Source of the DNA: DATIUV01 sp049322755
GTDB taxonomy: Bacteria > Pseudomonadota > Gammaproteobacteria > Burkholderiales > UBA6910
NCBI GenBank assembly: GCA_049322755.1
Contig: JBMOQX010000055.1
Coordinates: forward strand, 1-46,307
Direction: 5' to 3'
Length of the DNA stretch: 46,307 nucleotides
This document shows positions 1-7,277 of this stretch, piece by piece. The first letter of the stretch is position 1. Every line of letters starts with the position of its first letter. A program made the position numbers and the translations under genes. Under the pieces are notes generated by a model. That model was given only the letters and a program-made list of their open reading frames with translations, was not told the origin of the DNA and did not search any database.

Positions 1-2
1 CC

Positions 3-2177
3 CAGGGCAACGCCATCGCCTACACCCTGGACGCGATGGGCAACCGCACCGCCGAGCGCGTCTACGGGGCGGGCGCGAGCCTGGTGCAGCAGCTCACCCG
101 CGAGTACTCCAGCGTGAACCGCCTCACCAAGCTCATCGGCGGCACGAACCCCGCGGGGCAGGTGACCCAGTACGCCTACGACGCCCAGGGCAACCTGACC
201 TCGGTCACCGATCCGCTGAACCGCGTCACCGCCAACGCCTACGACGCGCTCAACCGGCTGGTGACCGTCACCGACCCGGCCAACGGCGTGACCGCCTTCG
301 GCTACACGCCGCTCGACCAGCTCGCCTCGGTCACCGACCCGCGCAACCTCGTCACCCGCTATACCCGCAACGCCCTGGACGAGCTCACGAGCCAGCTCTC
401 CCCCGACACCGGCACCACCACGAACACCTTCGACGCCGCCGGCAACGTCCTCGCCTCCACCGACGCCCGCGGAGTCGTGACCTCCGCCACCTACGATGCG
501 CTGAACCGCGTGACCTCGCAGACCTTCACGCCCCCGGGCGGCTCCGGGATTGCCCCGGTCGCGATCGGCTACGGCTACGATGGGGGCGCCACCGGCAACG
601 GGCGGCTCACGAGCGTCGCCGACCCCTCGGGCTCGATCACCTTCACCTACGATGCCCACGGGCGCCTGACCCAGGACGCGCGGGTCATCGGCGGGATCGC
701 CTACCCCACCGCCTACCGCTATAACAGCGCCGGCCGGCGCGACCGCATCACCTACCCCTCGGGCACGGTCGTCGACTTCTCCTTCGACGCCCTGGGGCGC
801 ATTGCCGGCATCACCGCCACCCCCGCGGCGGGCAGCGCGAGCACGATCCTGACCGGCGCCGCCTACCACCCCTTCGGGGCGCTCAAGGACTTCACCCACG
901 GCCACGGCGCCGCCTACAGCCGCAGCTTCGACCTCGACGGCCGCATCAGCGCCCACACCCTGGGCGCGGGCACGCGCACGATCACCTGGGACGAGGCTTC
1001 CCGCCTCAGCGCCTTCGCCGGCCCCAGCCCCGGGCTCGACCAGACGATGGGCTACGACGCGCTCGACCGGCTGACCGATTGGGTATCGAGTGTGTCCAGC
1101 CAGCGCTACAGCTACGACGCCAGCGGCAACCGCACCCGGTTGACCCTCGGAGCGAACAGCTACCCCTATACGGTGAGCACAACGAGCAACCGCCTCACCC
1201 ACACCGCCGGCCCCGGCGGATCAAAAACCTTCGGCTTCGACGCGGCGGGCCACACCACTGCCGCCGGGACGCTCGCCTTCGCCTACGACGCCCGGGGACG
1301 GATGATCCAGGCCGTGAACGGGAGCCTGACCGCCACCTACCAGCTCAACGCCCTCGGCCAGCGGGTCGTGAAAACCCTCTCCCCCGGCGCCACCACCCAC
1401 TTCCACTACGACGCCGAGGGCCACCTCATCGCCGAGTCCGACGCCGCCGGCGCCGTGCAGCGGGAGTACCTCTGGCTCGGGGATACGCCCGTGGCGCTCA
1501 TCACCCACCCCGACCAGGCGGTCTACTTCCTCCAGCCCGATCACCTCAACACCCCGCGGGTCGTCACCAACGCGGCCAACGCGATCGTGTGGCGCTGGGA
1601 TTCCGATCCCTTCGGCGTCACCCCGCCCGACCCGGACCCGGACGGGGACTCGAATCAATTTGTCTTCAACCTGCGCTTGCCCGGCCAGTACTACGACAAG
1701 GAGACAAACACCCATTACAACATGATGCGGGACTACGATCCCGGAATCGGCCGTTACATTCAACCCGAGCCGCTCGGCCTTGCTGGTGACATCAACCTCT
1801 ATCGGTACGCCCGCAGTAATCCGCTTACGTATTACGATCCGGACGGCGCGCAGGCGATTCCCATGCCAGGGCTTCCGCCCATAGGCATTCCTTCACCGTG
1901 GAATCCGAAGCCTCGGAAGTCGGACAATATTTTCGATCCGCCGGCTAAACCAACCGGTTTACCCTGGCCTCTATCGTTGTTAATACCGAAGAGCGATCTC
2001 GATAAGTGTAAAGACGAGTGTGATGACGTGCTTCAACGTGAGGAAGCCGACTGCGAGTGGCGTTATAAAATGGGCGGACGCAGAGATCGCGAGGGCGTGC
2101 GTTCGTGCCTGCAGATGGCGCGTGATCGCTGGGTGCAGTGCTATCGGAAATGCGAGGACGAAAACAGATGCCGATAA
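3..2177 (+). CDS. Rhs/YD-repeat protein, 3' part (5' end outside window)
   Basis: The reading frame is open from base 3, with YD-type residues before the first ATG at 36, so the true start lies upstream of the window. Tandem YD repeats of the kind YDAxGNLTxVTDPxNR run to about base 1640, followed by the conserved Rhs core end (ETNTHYNMMRDYDPGIGRY, then YARSNPLTYYDPDG, to about 1845). Such repeats build a hollow beta-shell that encloses a C-terminal toxin or tip domain. The last roughly 105 residues are unrelated to the repeats: a Pro-rich linker, then a helical Cys-rich tail with two C-x3-C motifs (CKDEC, CYRKC) plus single cysteines. From about 1640 the DNA is visibly richer in A+T than the core, as expected for exchangeable Rhs tips. 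I recall similar Cys-rich tails on other Rhs proteins but cannot assign a toxic activity. No secretion genes (VgrG, Hcp, PAAR) are in view. Confidence 0.9.
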   Translation, partial: QGNAIAYTLDAMGNRTAERVYGAGASLVQQLTREYSSVNRLTKLIGGTNPAGQVTQYAYDAQGNLTSVTDPLNRVTANAYDALNRLVTVTDPANGVTAFGYTPLDQLASVTDPRNLVTRYTRNALDELTSQLSPDTGTTTNTFDAAGNVLASTDARGVVTSATYDALNRVTSQTFTPPGGSGIAPVAIGYGYDGGATGNGRLTSVADPSGSITFTYDAHGRLTQDARVIGGIAYPTAYRYNSAGRRDRITYPSGTVVDFSFDALGRIAGITATPAAGSASTILTGAAYHPFGALKDFTHGHGAAYSRSFDLDGRISAHTLGAGTRTITWDEASRLSAFAGPSPGLDQTMGYDALDRLTDWVSSVSSQRYSYDASGNRTRLTLGANSYPYTVSTTSNRLTHTAGPGGSKTFGFDAAGHTTAAGTLAFAYDARGRMIQAVNGSLTATYQLNALGQRVVKTLSPGATTHFHYDAEGHLIAESDAAGAVQREYLWLGDTPVALITHPDQAVYFLQPDHLNTPRVVTNAANAIVWRWDSDPFGVTPPDPDPDGDSNQFVFNLRLPGQYYDKETNTHYNMMRDYDPGIGRYIQPEPLGLAGDINLYRYARSNPLTYYDPDGAQAIPMPGLPPIGIPSPWNPKPRKSDNIFDPPAKPTGLPWPLSLLIPKSDLDKCKDECDDVLQREEADCEWRYKMGGRRDREGVRSCLQMARDRWVQCYRKCEDENRCR

Positions 2178-2668
2178 CCGAAAAAGCTGGGCTGTTCATC
2201 AGCTTTGACAAATCTGCTCAGAATCTCATCGTCACAGAACGAAGAGTATCTGATACTGGCCAGGTTGTTGATCATCCGGTGTTGGAGTTCTCGTTAGCTG
2301 ATAACGCCAATGCCGATCCACAGGTAGTCGAACAAACGTTAGGGCAGTTGATGCTCTACTCACTTGAAAAGCTGACACCGGGCGGCTTGGGATTTGGCAG
2401 TTACGCAGACTTGCTTGATCGAATCAGCGATGAGAACTTCGAAGTCTTCTGCCACGATCTTGACTTGAATAAGCCCGAGGACCAGTATGATTTCGCGACG
2501 ATGCTGTTCTCGCGTGGTCGAAGGAAAGAGTCGTGGGAAATGGTAGAGCGCGCAATCGAACTGTTTGAGAAGGCTGCGGCGAGTGGCCATGACGAAGCCA
2601 AGCGCTTTCTTGCCGAAGATCTGCCCATAGTCCGCCCTCGTTTAGAGGAAAAATTAAAGCGTCATTAG
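2168..2668 (+). CDS. Candidate Rhs immunity protein, 166 aa
   Basis: The ATG at 2168 lies 10 bases inside the end of the Rhs gene, with GAGGA at 2154-2158 as ribosome-binding site. An earlier in-frame start at 2138 has no such site. The overlap suggests translational coupling. The protein is acidic in the middle and ends in a helical segment (AIELFEKAAASGHDEAKRFL) resembling a Sel1/TPR helix pair. There is no signal peptide or membrane segment, so it is probably cytoplasmic. Genes placed exactly here after an Rhs tip are usually its cognate immunity protein. That role is inferred from position alone, and I do not recognise the family. Codon use is AT-richer than in the rest of the window, like the Rhs tip, suggesting the two moved together. 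Confidence 0.75.
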   Translation: MPITEKAGLFISFDKSAQNLIVTERRVSDTGQVVDHPVLEFSLADNANADPQVVEQTLGQLMLYSLEKLTPGGLGFGSYADLLDRISDENFEVFCHDLDLNKPEDQYDFATMLFSRGRRKESWEMVERAIELFEKAAASGHDEAKRFLAEDLPIVRPRLEEKLKRH

Positions 2669-2754
2669 CGTAAAGCGGTCTTCGTTGCGGCACGCTGCAG
2701 ATACAACGATAAATGCTGTCACCGACGCCTAGCCTTGCGCGGGGCGTTGTTGTG

Positions 2755-2967
2755 TCAGCCAACAATTTGGCCGATCGCGTTCCTGAGGGCTTGCTGCTCT
2801 TCCTTCTTGAGCTGCCCGAGCCGGCGGATCACGAGCGCCTGTTCGATCGTGGTGATGACCGGTTTCACGACTGAGGGCTTGATGAGGCCGGCGCCCTTCC
2901 AGTCCTTGACCTGGACCTCGCCGATCGCGCCGGCGGGCCGCGCTTGGCTCGTGGCCATGATCAGCAC
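2755..2967 (-). pseudogene. Truncated PemK/MazF-family toxin (C-terminal part)
   Basis: This 70-codon frame (GTG at 2967) reads IMATSQARPAGAIGEVQV, then DWKGAGLIKPSVVKPVITTI and RRLGQL. That matches the pattern of the C-terminal half of PemK/MazF-type mRNA interferases: a strand ending in TSQ, the GLxKPSVVKP strand, and a final helix. The roughly 40-45 N-terminal residues with the SH3-like barrel start and the RP motif are missing. Just upstream (2982-3105) lies the mini-RAYT/REP element, so insertion or repeat-associated deletion is the likely cause. No antitoxin gene is adjacent. Probably inactive. Family assignment is by remembered motif only. Confidence 0.55.
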
Positions 2968-2981
2968 GTCACGCCGCGCTG

Positions 2982-3011
2982 TACGTGCATGGGGTCTACG
3001 TGCATGGGGTC
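2982..3011. repeat. Tandem 15-bp duplication
   Basis: TACGTGCATGGGGTC occurs twice in direct succession at 2982-2996 and 2997-3011. The second copy runs into the REP sequence that starts at 3006. It marks the junction between the broken toxin gene and the REP element, and could be replication slippage on the GGGGTC tip. Confidence 0.9.
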
Positions 3012-3105
3012 AGGCCTTGTCTTTTGCCTGAGTTAAGACTATCGGTTTCCTGCATGAGTCGCCTGGTCGCTCACGCAGAGCAGGCAAAAAGCAAGGCCTG
3101 ACCCC
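3006..3105. mobile_element. Mini-RAYT element: inverted REP pair around a 63-bp RAYT 3' tail
   Basis: A REP copy (GGGGTCAGGCCTTGTCTTTT...) at 3006-3029 faces its inverted copy at 3082-3105. Between and into the second copy, 3039-3101 reads LSVSCMSRLVAHAEQAKSKA then stop. This aligns base for base with the last 63 bases of the intact RAYT gene (4658-4720), with about 54 of 63 identical by my count. The unit is best read as a RAYT transposon that lost almost its whole gene but kept both REP ends, a REPIN/MITE-like derivative. It interrupts the PemK/MazF-like toxin gene. Confidence 0.75.
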
Positions 3106-3106
3106 A

Positions 3107-3138
3107 TGTGTGTGTGTGTGTGTGCGAGGCCTGACCCC
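3107..3138. repeat. (TG)n microsatellite and partial REP copy
   Basis: An uninterrupted TG run follows the inverted REP copy (about 3107-3124), then a 12-base partial REP (AGGCCTGACCCC, 3127-3138). It looks like local slippage and reduplication of the REP tip. Confidence 0.8.
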
Positions 3139-3205
3139 ATGTGTGTGCGCCTACCAACGCGCCTGGGTTTGGATTTGGCTGGCCGGGATTCGGAGCACCA
3201 CCCCG

Positions 3206-3574
3206 ATGAGAAAACTCGCAATACGAAATGTGTTGGCGCTCGGGGTGATGACTGCTCTTGGTGCCATCTACTTTGCGCAGTTCGCTAACAAGGTGCCGCA
3301 AGAGTGGATGCTGGTGGTGAACTTCATTGTAGTGCCCATGATAATGGGCGCCCTTGCGTACGCGATATTCTCAGGTAAATCATTTGTTCGGCTGGCGTTT
3401 GTCAGCGCGATTCCGATCCTCTCGATTCTCCTTGCTGGCGGAGATCCCGCGAAACCGGGGTTGGAGTTGGTATTGATTGGCCCGCTCTTGATCGTGTTCT
3501 GGATTGGTGCCGGGGCTTCTTTCGCTCTCCGTTGGTTCCTTGGTGCGCGGCGTAAAGGGGACAGAGAAAATTAG
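3206..3574 (+). CDS. Small hydrophobic membrane protein, 122 aa, unknown function
   Basis: The start is taken at ATG 3206 (MRKLAIRNVLALGVMTALGA) with GGAG at 3192-3195. The longer frame back to 3110 only reads through TG repeats and a REP fragment, so it is not coding. The product has about four hydrophobic stretches (roughly residues 8-22, 28-48, 54-72 and 84-106) and a basic C-terminus (RRKGDREN), consistent with an inner-membrane protein. No catalytic motif is visible. Codon use is more AT-tolerant than in the flanking high-GC genes, and the gene sits between two REP-bearing elements, so it probably belongs to the accessory patch. I do not recognise the family. Confidence 0.6.
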   Translation: MRKLAIRNVLALGVMTALGAIYFAQFANKVPQEWMLVVNFIVVPMIMGALAYAIFSGKSFVRLAFVSAIPILSILLAGGDPAKPGLELVLIGPLLIVFWIGAGASFALRWFLGARRKGDREN

Positions 3575-3634
3575 GGTCTTCAGGAAGTCGTGTGGGTAAA
3601 TTGAGGGGTAAATCGTGTGCAGTCACGGCAATAT

Positions 3635-3770
3635 GGGGTCCAACACGGGGTCTCCAACACGGGGTCTCCAACACGGGGTCACAACACGCACAACACGGGG
3701 TCACGCACAACACGCACAACACGCACAACACGCACACGCACAACACGCACAACACGGCACAACACGGGGT
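3635..3770. repeat. REP-tip satellite array
   Basis: A low-complexity tract made of CCAACACGGGGTCT and CACAACACG units. GGGGTC, which is the tip of the downstream REP, recurs at irregular spacing. The array ends directly in the intact REP copy at 3766. Unit lengths vary and there are no conserved spacers, so this is not a CRISPR array. It was probably made by slippage outward from the REP sequence. Confidence 0.85.
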
Positions 3771-3821
3771 CAGGCCTTGCCTTTTGCCTAATAGGTGTGG
3801 GGTCAGGCCTTGTCTTTTGCC
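3766..3821 (+). repeat. Two direct REP copies upstream of the RAYT gene
   Basis: Copies at 3766-3789 and 3799-3821 share GGGGTCAGGCCTTGYCTTTT followed by GCC. They are direct repeats with a 33-bp period, and the inverted copy lies at the 3' end of the RAYT gene (4701-4724). REP sequences flanking their own RAYT gene are the substrate of that protein family. Confidence 0.88.
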
Positions 3822-3844
3822 CCCTCCCGGCGTAGCGTGCCTTC

Positions 3845-4720
3845 ATGGCCCGTCCGCTGCGCATCGAGTTCCCCGGTGCCGTCTATCACGTGACCGCTCG
3901 GGGTGACCGGCGCGAGCCGATCTTTGTCGATGACGAGGACCGGCTCACTTTGCTGGAAGTCGTCGCGCAGGCGCTCGCGCGCTTCGATGCCCAGGCGCTG
4001 TCTTACTGCCTGATGGGCAATCATTACCACTTCGTGTTGCATACCCGGCAAGGTAATCTTTCGCTTTTGATGCGCCATATCAACGGGGTCTATACGCAAC
4101 GCTTCAATCGCCGGCACGCCAAAGTCGGGCATTTGTTCCAAGGACGCTTCAAGGCGATTCTGGTAGACCGGGACGCCTACCTGTTGGAAGTGTGCCGCTA
4201 CGTGGACCTGAACCCGGTGCGTGCGAGGATGGTGAGCAAGCCGGGGGCGTGGGGGTGGTCGAGCTACCGGGCGCATGTGGGACTGGCCCCGGTACCGGCG
4301 TGGCTGGACACCGAGGGTTTGCATGGCTATCTGTTGGGCCGACTGCCTCGCAGCGCGGCCGATCGTGGGCGCGCGGCCGGTCGCTATGAACGACTGGTTG
4401 CCTCCGCACCCGATGCAAGCCTGTGGGACAGCGCGCTTCGCCAGCAGATTTTTCTGGGCAACGAGGCTTTTGCCGCGCGCATGCAGGCGCTGGCCGAACC
4501 GCGAAACAGCACCGATAAGGACATCCCCAAGATCCAGCGTTGCAAGGCGCGAACCCTCTCGCAGTGGCTGGCCAGTTGCCCTACACGCGAAGAGGCACTC
4601 TACAAAGCTCACACGCAGAGCGCCTTGACCATGAGCGCCATCGCCCGCGAATTAGGGCTGTCGGTTTCCCGTGTGAGCCGCCTGATCGCTCGCGTAGAGC
4701 AGGCAAAAGGCAAGGCCTGA
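3845..4720 (+). CDS. REP-associated tyrosine transposase (RAYT), 291 aa
   Basis: A Y1-transposase-family protein of the IS200/IS605-related RAYT group, which nicks single-stranded REP hairpins. It opens with the typical RPLRIEFPGAVYHVTARG strand. The HUH metal-binding motif is H60-Y-H62 in GNHYHF, and the candidate nucleophile tyrosine lies in DAYLLEVCRYVDLNPVRARM near residue 115. The C-terminus has a helix-turn-helix-like segment (SAIARELGLSVSRVSRLIAR). Length is normal for the family and the frame is intact. No good Shine-Dalgarno precedes the ATG. The stop codon lies inside the downstream inverted REP copy, so gene and repeat evolve together. REP copies upstream (3766-3821) and downstream (4701-4724) complete the element. 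A deleted copy of its 3' tail sits at 3039-3101. Confidence 0.9.
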   Translation: MARPLRIEFPGAVYHVTARGDRREPIFVDDEDRLTLLEVVAQALARFDAQALSYCLMGNHYHFVLHTRQGNLSLLMRHINGVYTQRFNRRHAKVGHLFQGRFKAILVDRDAYLLEVCRYVDLNPVRARMVSKPGAWGWSSYRAHVGLAPVPAWLDTEGLHGYLLGRLPRSAADRGRAAGRYERLVASAPDASLWDSALRQQIFLGNEAFAARMQALAEPRNSTDKDIPKIQRCKARTLSQWLASCPTREEALYKAHTQSALTMSAIARELGLSVSRVSRLIARVEQAKGKA

Positions 4721-4724
4721 CCCC
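4701..4724 (-). repeat. Inverted REP copy overlapping the RAYT stop codon
   Basis: AGGCAAAAGGCAAGGCCTGA then CCCC is the reverse complement of the REP copies at 3006, 3766 and 3799. The TGA of the RAYT gene (4718-4720) is part of the repeat. Confidence 0.88.
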
Positions 4725-4830
4725 GGGTTGCCGGGTTGCCCAGGTCGGGAACTCGAAAATTCCCGCGCTGATCAAAGGCAGTGAGAAGGCACCTCGGATG
4801 ACCCGAGGCCGGTCGGCGGGTCGCGCAGGT

Positions 4831-4870
4831 TGGCCGGCGTACGTCTGCTCATTCCCCGTAACGCCGGCCA
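4831..4870. promoter_or_regulatory. Perfect 10-bp inverted repeat upstream of the SPW gene
   Basis: TGGCCGGCGT (4831-4840) and ACGCCGGCCA (4861-4870) are exact reverse complements separated by 20 bases. No T-run follows, so it is not a standard terminator. It lies 46 bases before the strong ribosome-binding site of the SPW-repeat gene and could be an operator or a leader hairpin. The function is not established by the sequence. Confidence 0.45.
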
Positions 4871-4930
4871 GCGGCCTGCGGTTTCGCCCTCGGGTTACGC
4901 GGTGTCCGCGTCAACAAGGAGGTGAGACTT

Positions 4931-5293
4931 ATGGCAATGAAGGTCAAGCACTGGCAGGACCCGCTGAGCCTCATCCTCGGTTTGTGGCTGCTGGCCTCGC
5001 CCTGGATCATGCAGTATTCGGGCGAGACCAACCCGATGTGGAACGCGCTCGTCGTCGGCGTCGTCGTCGCCGCGGTCGCGTTCTATGCCCTGTTCCGGGT
5101 CATGGCCTGGCAGGAATGGGTGAACGCCGCCCTCGGGATCTGGCTGGTGGTGTCGCCCTGGGTCCTGGGCTTCGCCGGGGTCACGGCGGCGATGTGGAAC
5201 GCCGTGATTGTGGGCGCGGTGATCACGGTGCTCGCGGTCTGGACCCTGGGCACCGACCGGGATATCGGTGGCTGGTGGAGCCACGCCACGTGA
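4931..5293 (+). CDS. SPW-repeat membrane protein, 120 aa
   Basis: The start at ATG 4931 is set by a near-perfect AAGGAGGTGA (4916-4925); the GTG at 4922 lies inside that site and is rejected. The protein contains two copies of the SPW repeat, each with a hydrophobic helix, an SPW motif and MWNA: SPWIMQYSGETNPMWNALVV and SPWVLGFAGVTAAMWNAVIV. About four transmembrane helices are expected. The biochemical role of the family is not known to me. It is a common single gene in soil and aquatic proteobacteria, often with strong translation signals as here. It is transcribed convergently with the SIR2 gene. Confidence 0.9.
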   Translation: MAMKVKHWQDPLSLILGLWLLASPWIMQYSGETNPMWNALVVGVVVAAVAFYALFRVMAWQEWVNAALGIWLVVSPWVLGFAGVTAAMWNAVIVGAVITVLAVWTLGTDRDIGGWWSHAT

Positions 5294-5299
5294 TGTCCG

Positions 5300-5333
5300 C
5301 GCGGGGCGTGTCGGGGACGCGACGCGCCCCGCG
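5300..5333. terminator. GC-rich hairpin between convergent SPW and SIR2 genes
   Basis: CGCGGGGCG (5300-5308) pairs perfectly with CGCCCCGCG (5325-5333). On the plus strand it is followed by GTTTCACGTTTC, a poor T-tract. It sits directly after the SPW stop codon and may serve as a bidirectional terminator. Confidence 0.45.
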
Positions 5334-5425
5334 TTTCACGTTTCAAACGAGATCAGCTCGGCTCACGTTCACCCCGATGCACACGGGGGCGGGCTGATTC
5401 GATCGTGTTCAAGCGACTCGGGACA

Positions 5426-6487
5426 CTAGCTCCCCGTCTGCTCCCGCACCCGGCGCAGGACGCTCTCGTGGTCGCCGTCGCCGAAGCACTCGTCCATCAG
5501 CTTCGCGAACGACGGGCCGCTCCAGGGGCCGATATCGACGCCCACCACGCCGCGCTCGGCGAGGAAACGGGTCATGAAGCCGGTGGGATCGTCGGCGCGC
5601 GGGCGCACCCAGAAGTGCTGCGTCAACCCGCGGCGGATCGCTTCCGCCATCGCCTCGCCCGCGTCCGCTTCGCCGCGCGGCCGGCGCGCCTCGTCCGACT
5701 CCACCGCCACGTGCCGCAGCGCCAGCCAGCGCAGCACGTTGATGTCGGTCATCGACAGGCCGATGAACACGCAGTGGCTATCGTGCAGTGCCGCGCCCAT
5801 GGTGAGGTTGGCGAGCGACATCGCGTTCATGGTGGACGACCAGTACTGGCGGTCGGTGAACACCAGCATGTGCTCGTAACTGGCGGGACCGGGGTCGCGC
5901 GGCAGGTAGCCGTGCAGGTGGTAGACGGGGATCTCGCCCGCGGCGCAGTGGGTGAGCGGCGACTGGCCGGCCTGGGCGATGCGGCGCACGGGCGCGGCGC
6001 CGCCGGCGACGCTGGCGGTGGCGCGCTCCAGCAGGTCGTCGGCGTTGAAGGTGACGACCCGTGCGACGCGCCGGCGGCGGCGATCGGCTTCGCGCACCAG
6101 CAGCCGCGCCACCACCGCGAGGCTGGTGTCGGAGCGCGCGAAGTCCTCGGTCTCCAGCGAGACGGCGCGGCTGTAGAGGCCCTCGCGCAGCAGGGCGGAG
6201 AACGCGTGCGGGCCGATGGCGGACTCCGCCATCTCGAACACGATGGGCAGGAACTGCGGCAGCAGCCGCGGCGACTCCTCGGGCTGCGTGACCCAGGGGG
6301 ACGGCTGGCCGGGGAACGTGAGGTCCCACACGCGGCGGCCGAGCTCTTCCCACCCCGGCACGCCGTAGGGGCGCGAGACGCCCGCGCCCAGCACCAGCGT
6401 CACCTGGCCGCAGCGGGCAGCCTCGATCAGCCGCCCCCGGGCGGCGGCGTTGGCGCTGGACGGATGGTCCAGCAACGCAGCGGTCAT
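5426..6487 (-). CDS. SIR2-domain protein, 353 aa, possible NADase
   Basis: The frame extends far upstream, but the start is set at ATG 6487 by TCAGGAGGATGC seven bases before it. The protein carries a SIR2-like NAD-binding fold: VTLVLGAGVSRPYGVPGW (GAGxS at 34-38), VTFNADD (TFNAD at 146-150), VYHLHG (189-193) and later FIGLSMTD, the closing motif of the SIR2_2 type. The last 90 residues are helical with no second recognisable domain. Members of this group include anti-phage NAD-depleting proteins, but standalone members of unknown role also exist. Here there is no TIR, Argonaute, HerA or other partner gene. A deacetylase role is less likely because the zinc-binding cysteines of classical sirtuins are not visible. 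NADase activity is an inference. Confidence 0.8.
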   Translation of the reverse strand: MTAALLDHPSSANAAARGRLIEAARCGQVTLVLGAGVSRPYGVPGWEELGRRVWDLTFPGQPSPWVTQPEESPRLLPQFLPIVFEMAESAIGPHAFSALLREGLYSRAVSLETEDFARSDTSLAVVARLLVREADRRRRRVARVVTFNADDLLERATASVAGGAAPVRRIAQAGQSPLTHCAAGEIPVYHLHGYLPRDPGPASYEHMLVFTDRQYWSSTMNAMSLANLTMGAALHDSHCVFIGLSMTDINVLRWLALRHVAVESDEARRPRGEADAGEAMAEAIRRGLTQHFWVRPRADDPTGFMTRFLAERGVVGVDIGPWSGPSFAKLMDECFGDGDHESVLRRVREQTGS

Positions 6488-6614
6488 AAAGCATCCTCCT
6501 GATGGCGCGGACCCGCAGATATCTTGCGCGGGCCGCATTGCAGGAGAAAGTCTACTCCGGAATCGGGCACGGGCGTTGCTCACCGACGGTCGATGCCTTG
6601 CCGCTTCCCGGCCG

Positions 6615-7005
6615 ATGAAATACCTCGTCCTTCTCCTGGTACCGGCGCTGTCGGTGGCTTTCTGGCGCGTGTGGATGCGCGCGCACCGTCGCCAAGTTCG
6701 TCGACGCGTTCGAAGTCTGCGTGCTGGAGCGCATCGACCCCAAGGCGCCCGCGCGGCTGCCGCTGCTGTTTGCTGTGGACTGGAGGCTGGACATCGGCGA
6801 CGGCTTCCGCTATGCGCTCGACCGCAAGCCCGGGACCGGCACCTGCTGCGCTTCGCACATCGGCTGCGGCTCGGGCGGCGGCAGCGGGGGCGGCGGCAGC
6901 GGGGACGGCGGCAGCGGTGACGGCGGCAGCGACGAGGGTCCGCTTCATCGTCCTGACATCCGACTTCACTACGCTGAATTCGATCAAACCCGGGGAGACC
7001 ATCGC
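6615..7005 (+). pseudogene. Possible membrane-anchored Gly/Ser-rich protein with a +1 frame break
   Basis: An ATG at 6615 begins a signal-anchor-like stretch (MKYLVLLLVPALSVAFWRVW). After about 22 codons this frame turns Arg-rich, while the +1 frame from 6685 reads plausibly as TVAKFVDAFEVCVLERIDP and LFAVDWRLDIGDGFRYALDR, then CCASHIGC and a Gly/Ser/Asp tail. One base change near 6684 would join the two parts. The +1 frame runs on in phase into the zinc-finger gene at 7006. The tail is coded by three 15-bp units of the form GGCGGCAGCGGKGAC (about 6891-6935). No clear ribosome-binding site is present. This fills the 518-base gap upstream of the SIR2 gene. It may be a decayed gene, a sequencing error, or not coding at all. 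Confidence 0.3.
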
Positions 7006-7197
7006 ATGGACGCCATCGATCAGGCGCAGGACGAAATCGAAGCGGCGATTCTGGAGTCGCTGTCGAAGCGCCGCGCGGCGCCGGACGCCACAGCCACGGG
7101 GCGCTGCCTGAACTGCGACGCGCCGGTGGGGCGCGACCAGCGCTGGTGCGACGCCGAGTGCCGCGACGAGTGGCTGGAGGCCAACGCTGGGGGATGA
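7006..7197 (+). CDS. Small C4 zinc-finger protein, 63 aa
   Basis: The start at ATG 7006 has GGGGAG about nine bases upstream. The sequence is an N-terminal helix (AIDQAQDEIEAAILESL), a basic linker, then a treble-clef-like finger C-x2-C-x10-C-x3-C (CLNCDAPVGRDQRWCDAECR) and a short acidic helix. Short proteins of this layout are frequent in proteobacterial accessory regions and prophages and are thought to bind nucleic acid or a protein partner. Specific function unknown. It is in frame with the Gly/Ser-rich frame upstream, so a longer fusion protein is possible, but the local ribosome-binding site favours a separate product. Confidence 0.65.
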   Translation: MDAIDQAQDEIEAAILESLSKRRAAPDATATGRCLNCDAPVGRDQRWCDAECRDEWLEANAGG

Positions 7198-7277
7198 CCG
7201 CCGCGGGGCATTCGCTTTCCTGCAACATGCCGGCGTTAGCCTGACGCTCCTGGATCGACGCACCGAAGGAGCAGGCG

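Noticed and set aside
3635..3770. CRISPR-like repeat array
   Set aside because: Units are 9-16 bases, irregular, with no unique spacers and no cas genes; explained better as slippage of the REP tip.
5405..6502. 365-codon plus-strand open frame
   Set aside because: Antisense to the SIR2 gene; translation is an Arg/Ala/His-rich shadow, and the SIR2 frame has motifs and a strong ribosome-binding site.
6580..7263. 227-codon minus-strand ORF upstream of SIR2
   Set aside because: Antisense to the zinc-finger and Gly/Ser frames, Arg/Ala-rich, and in a different frame from the SIR2 gene that it would overlap.
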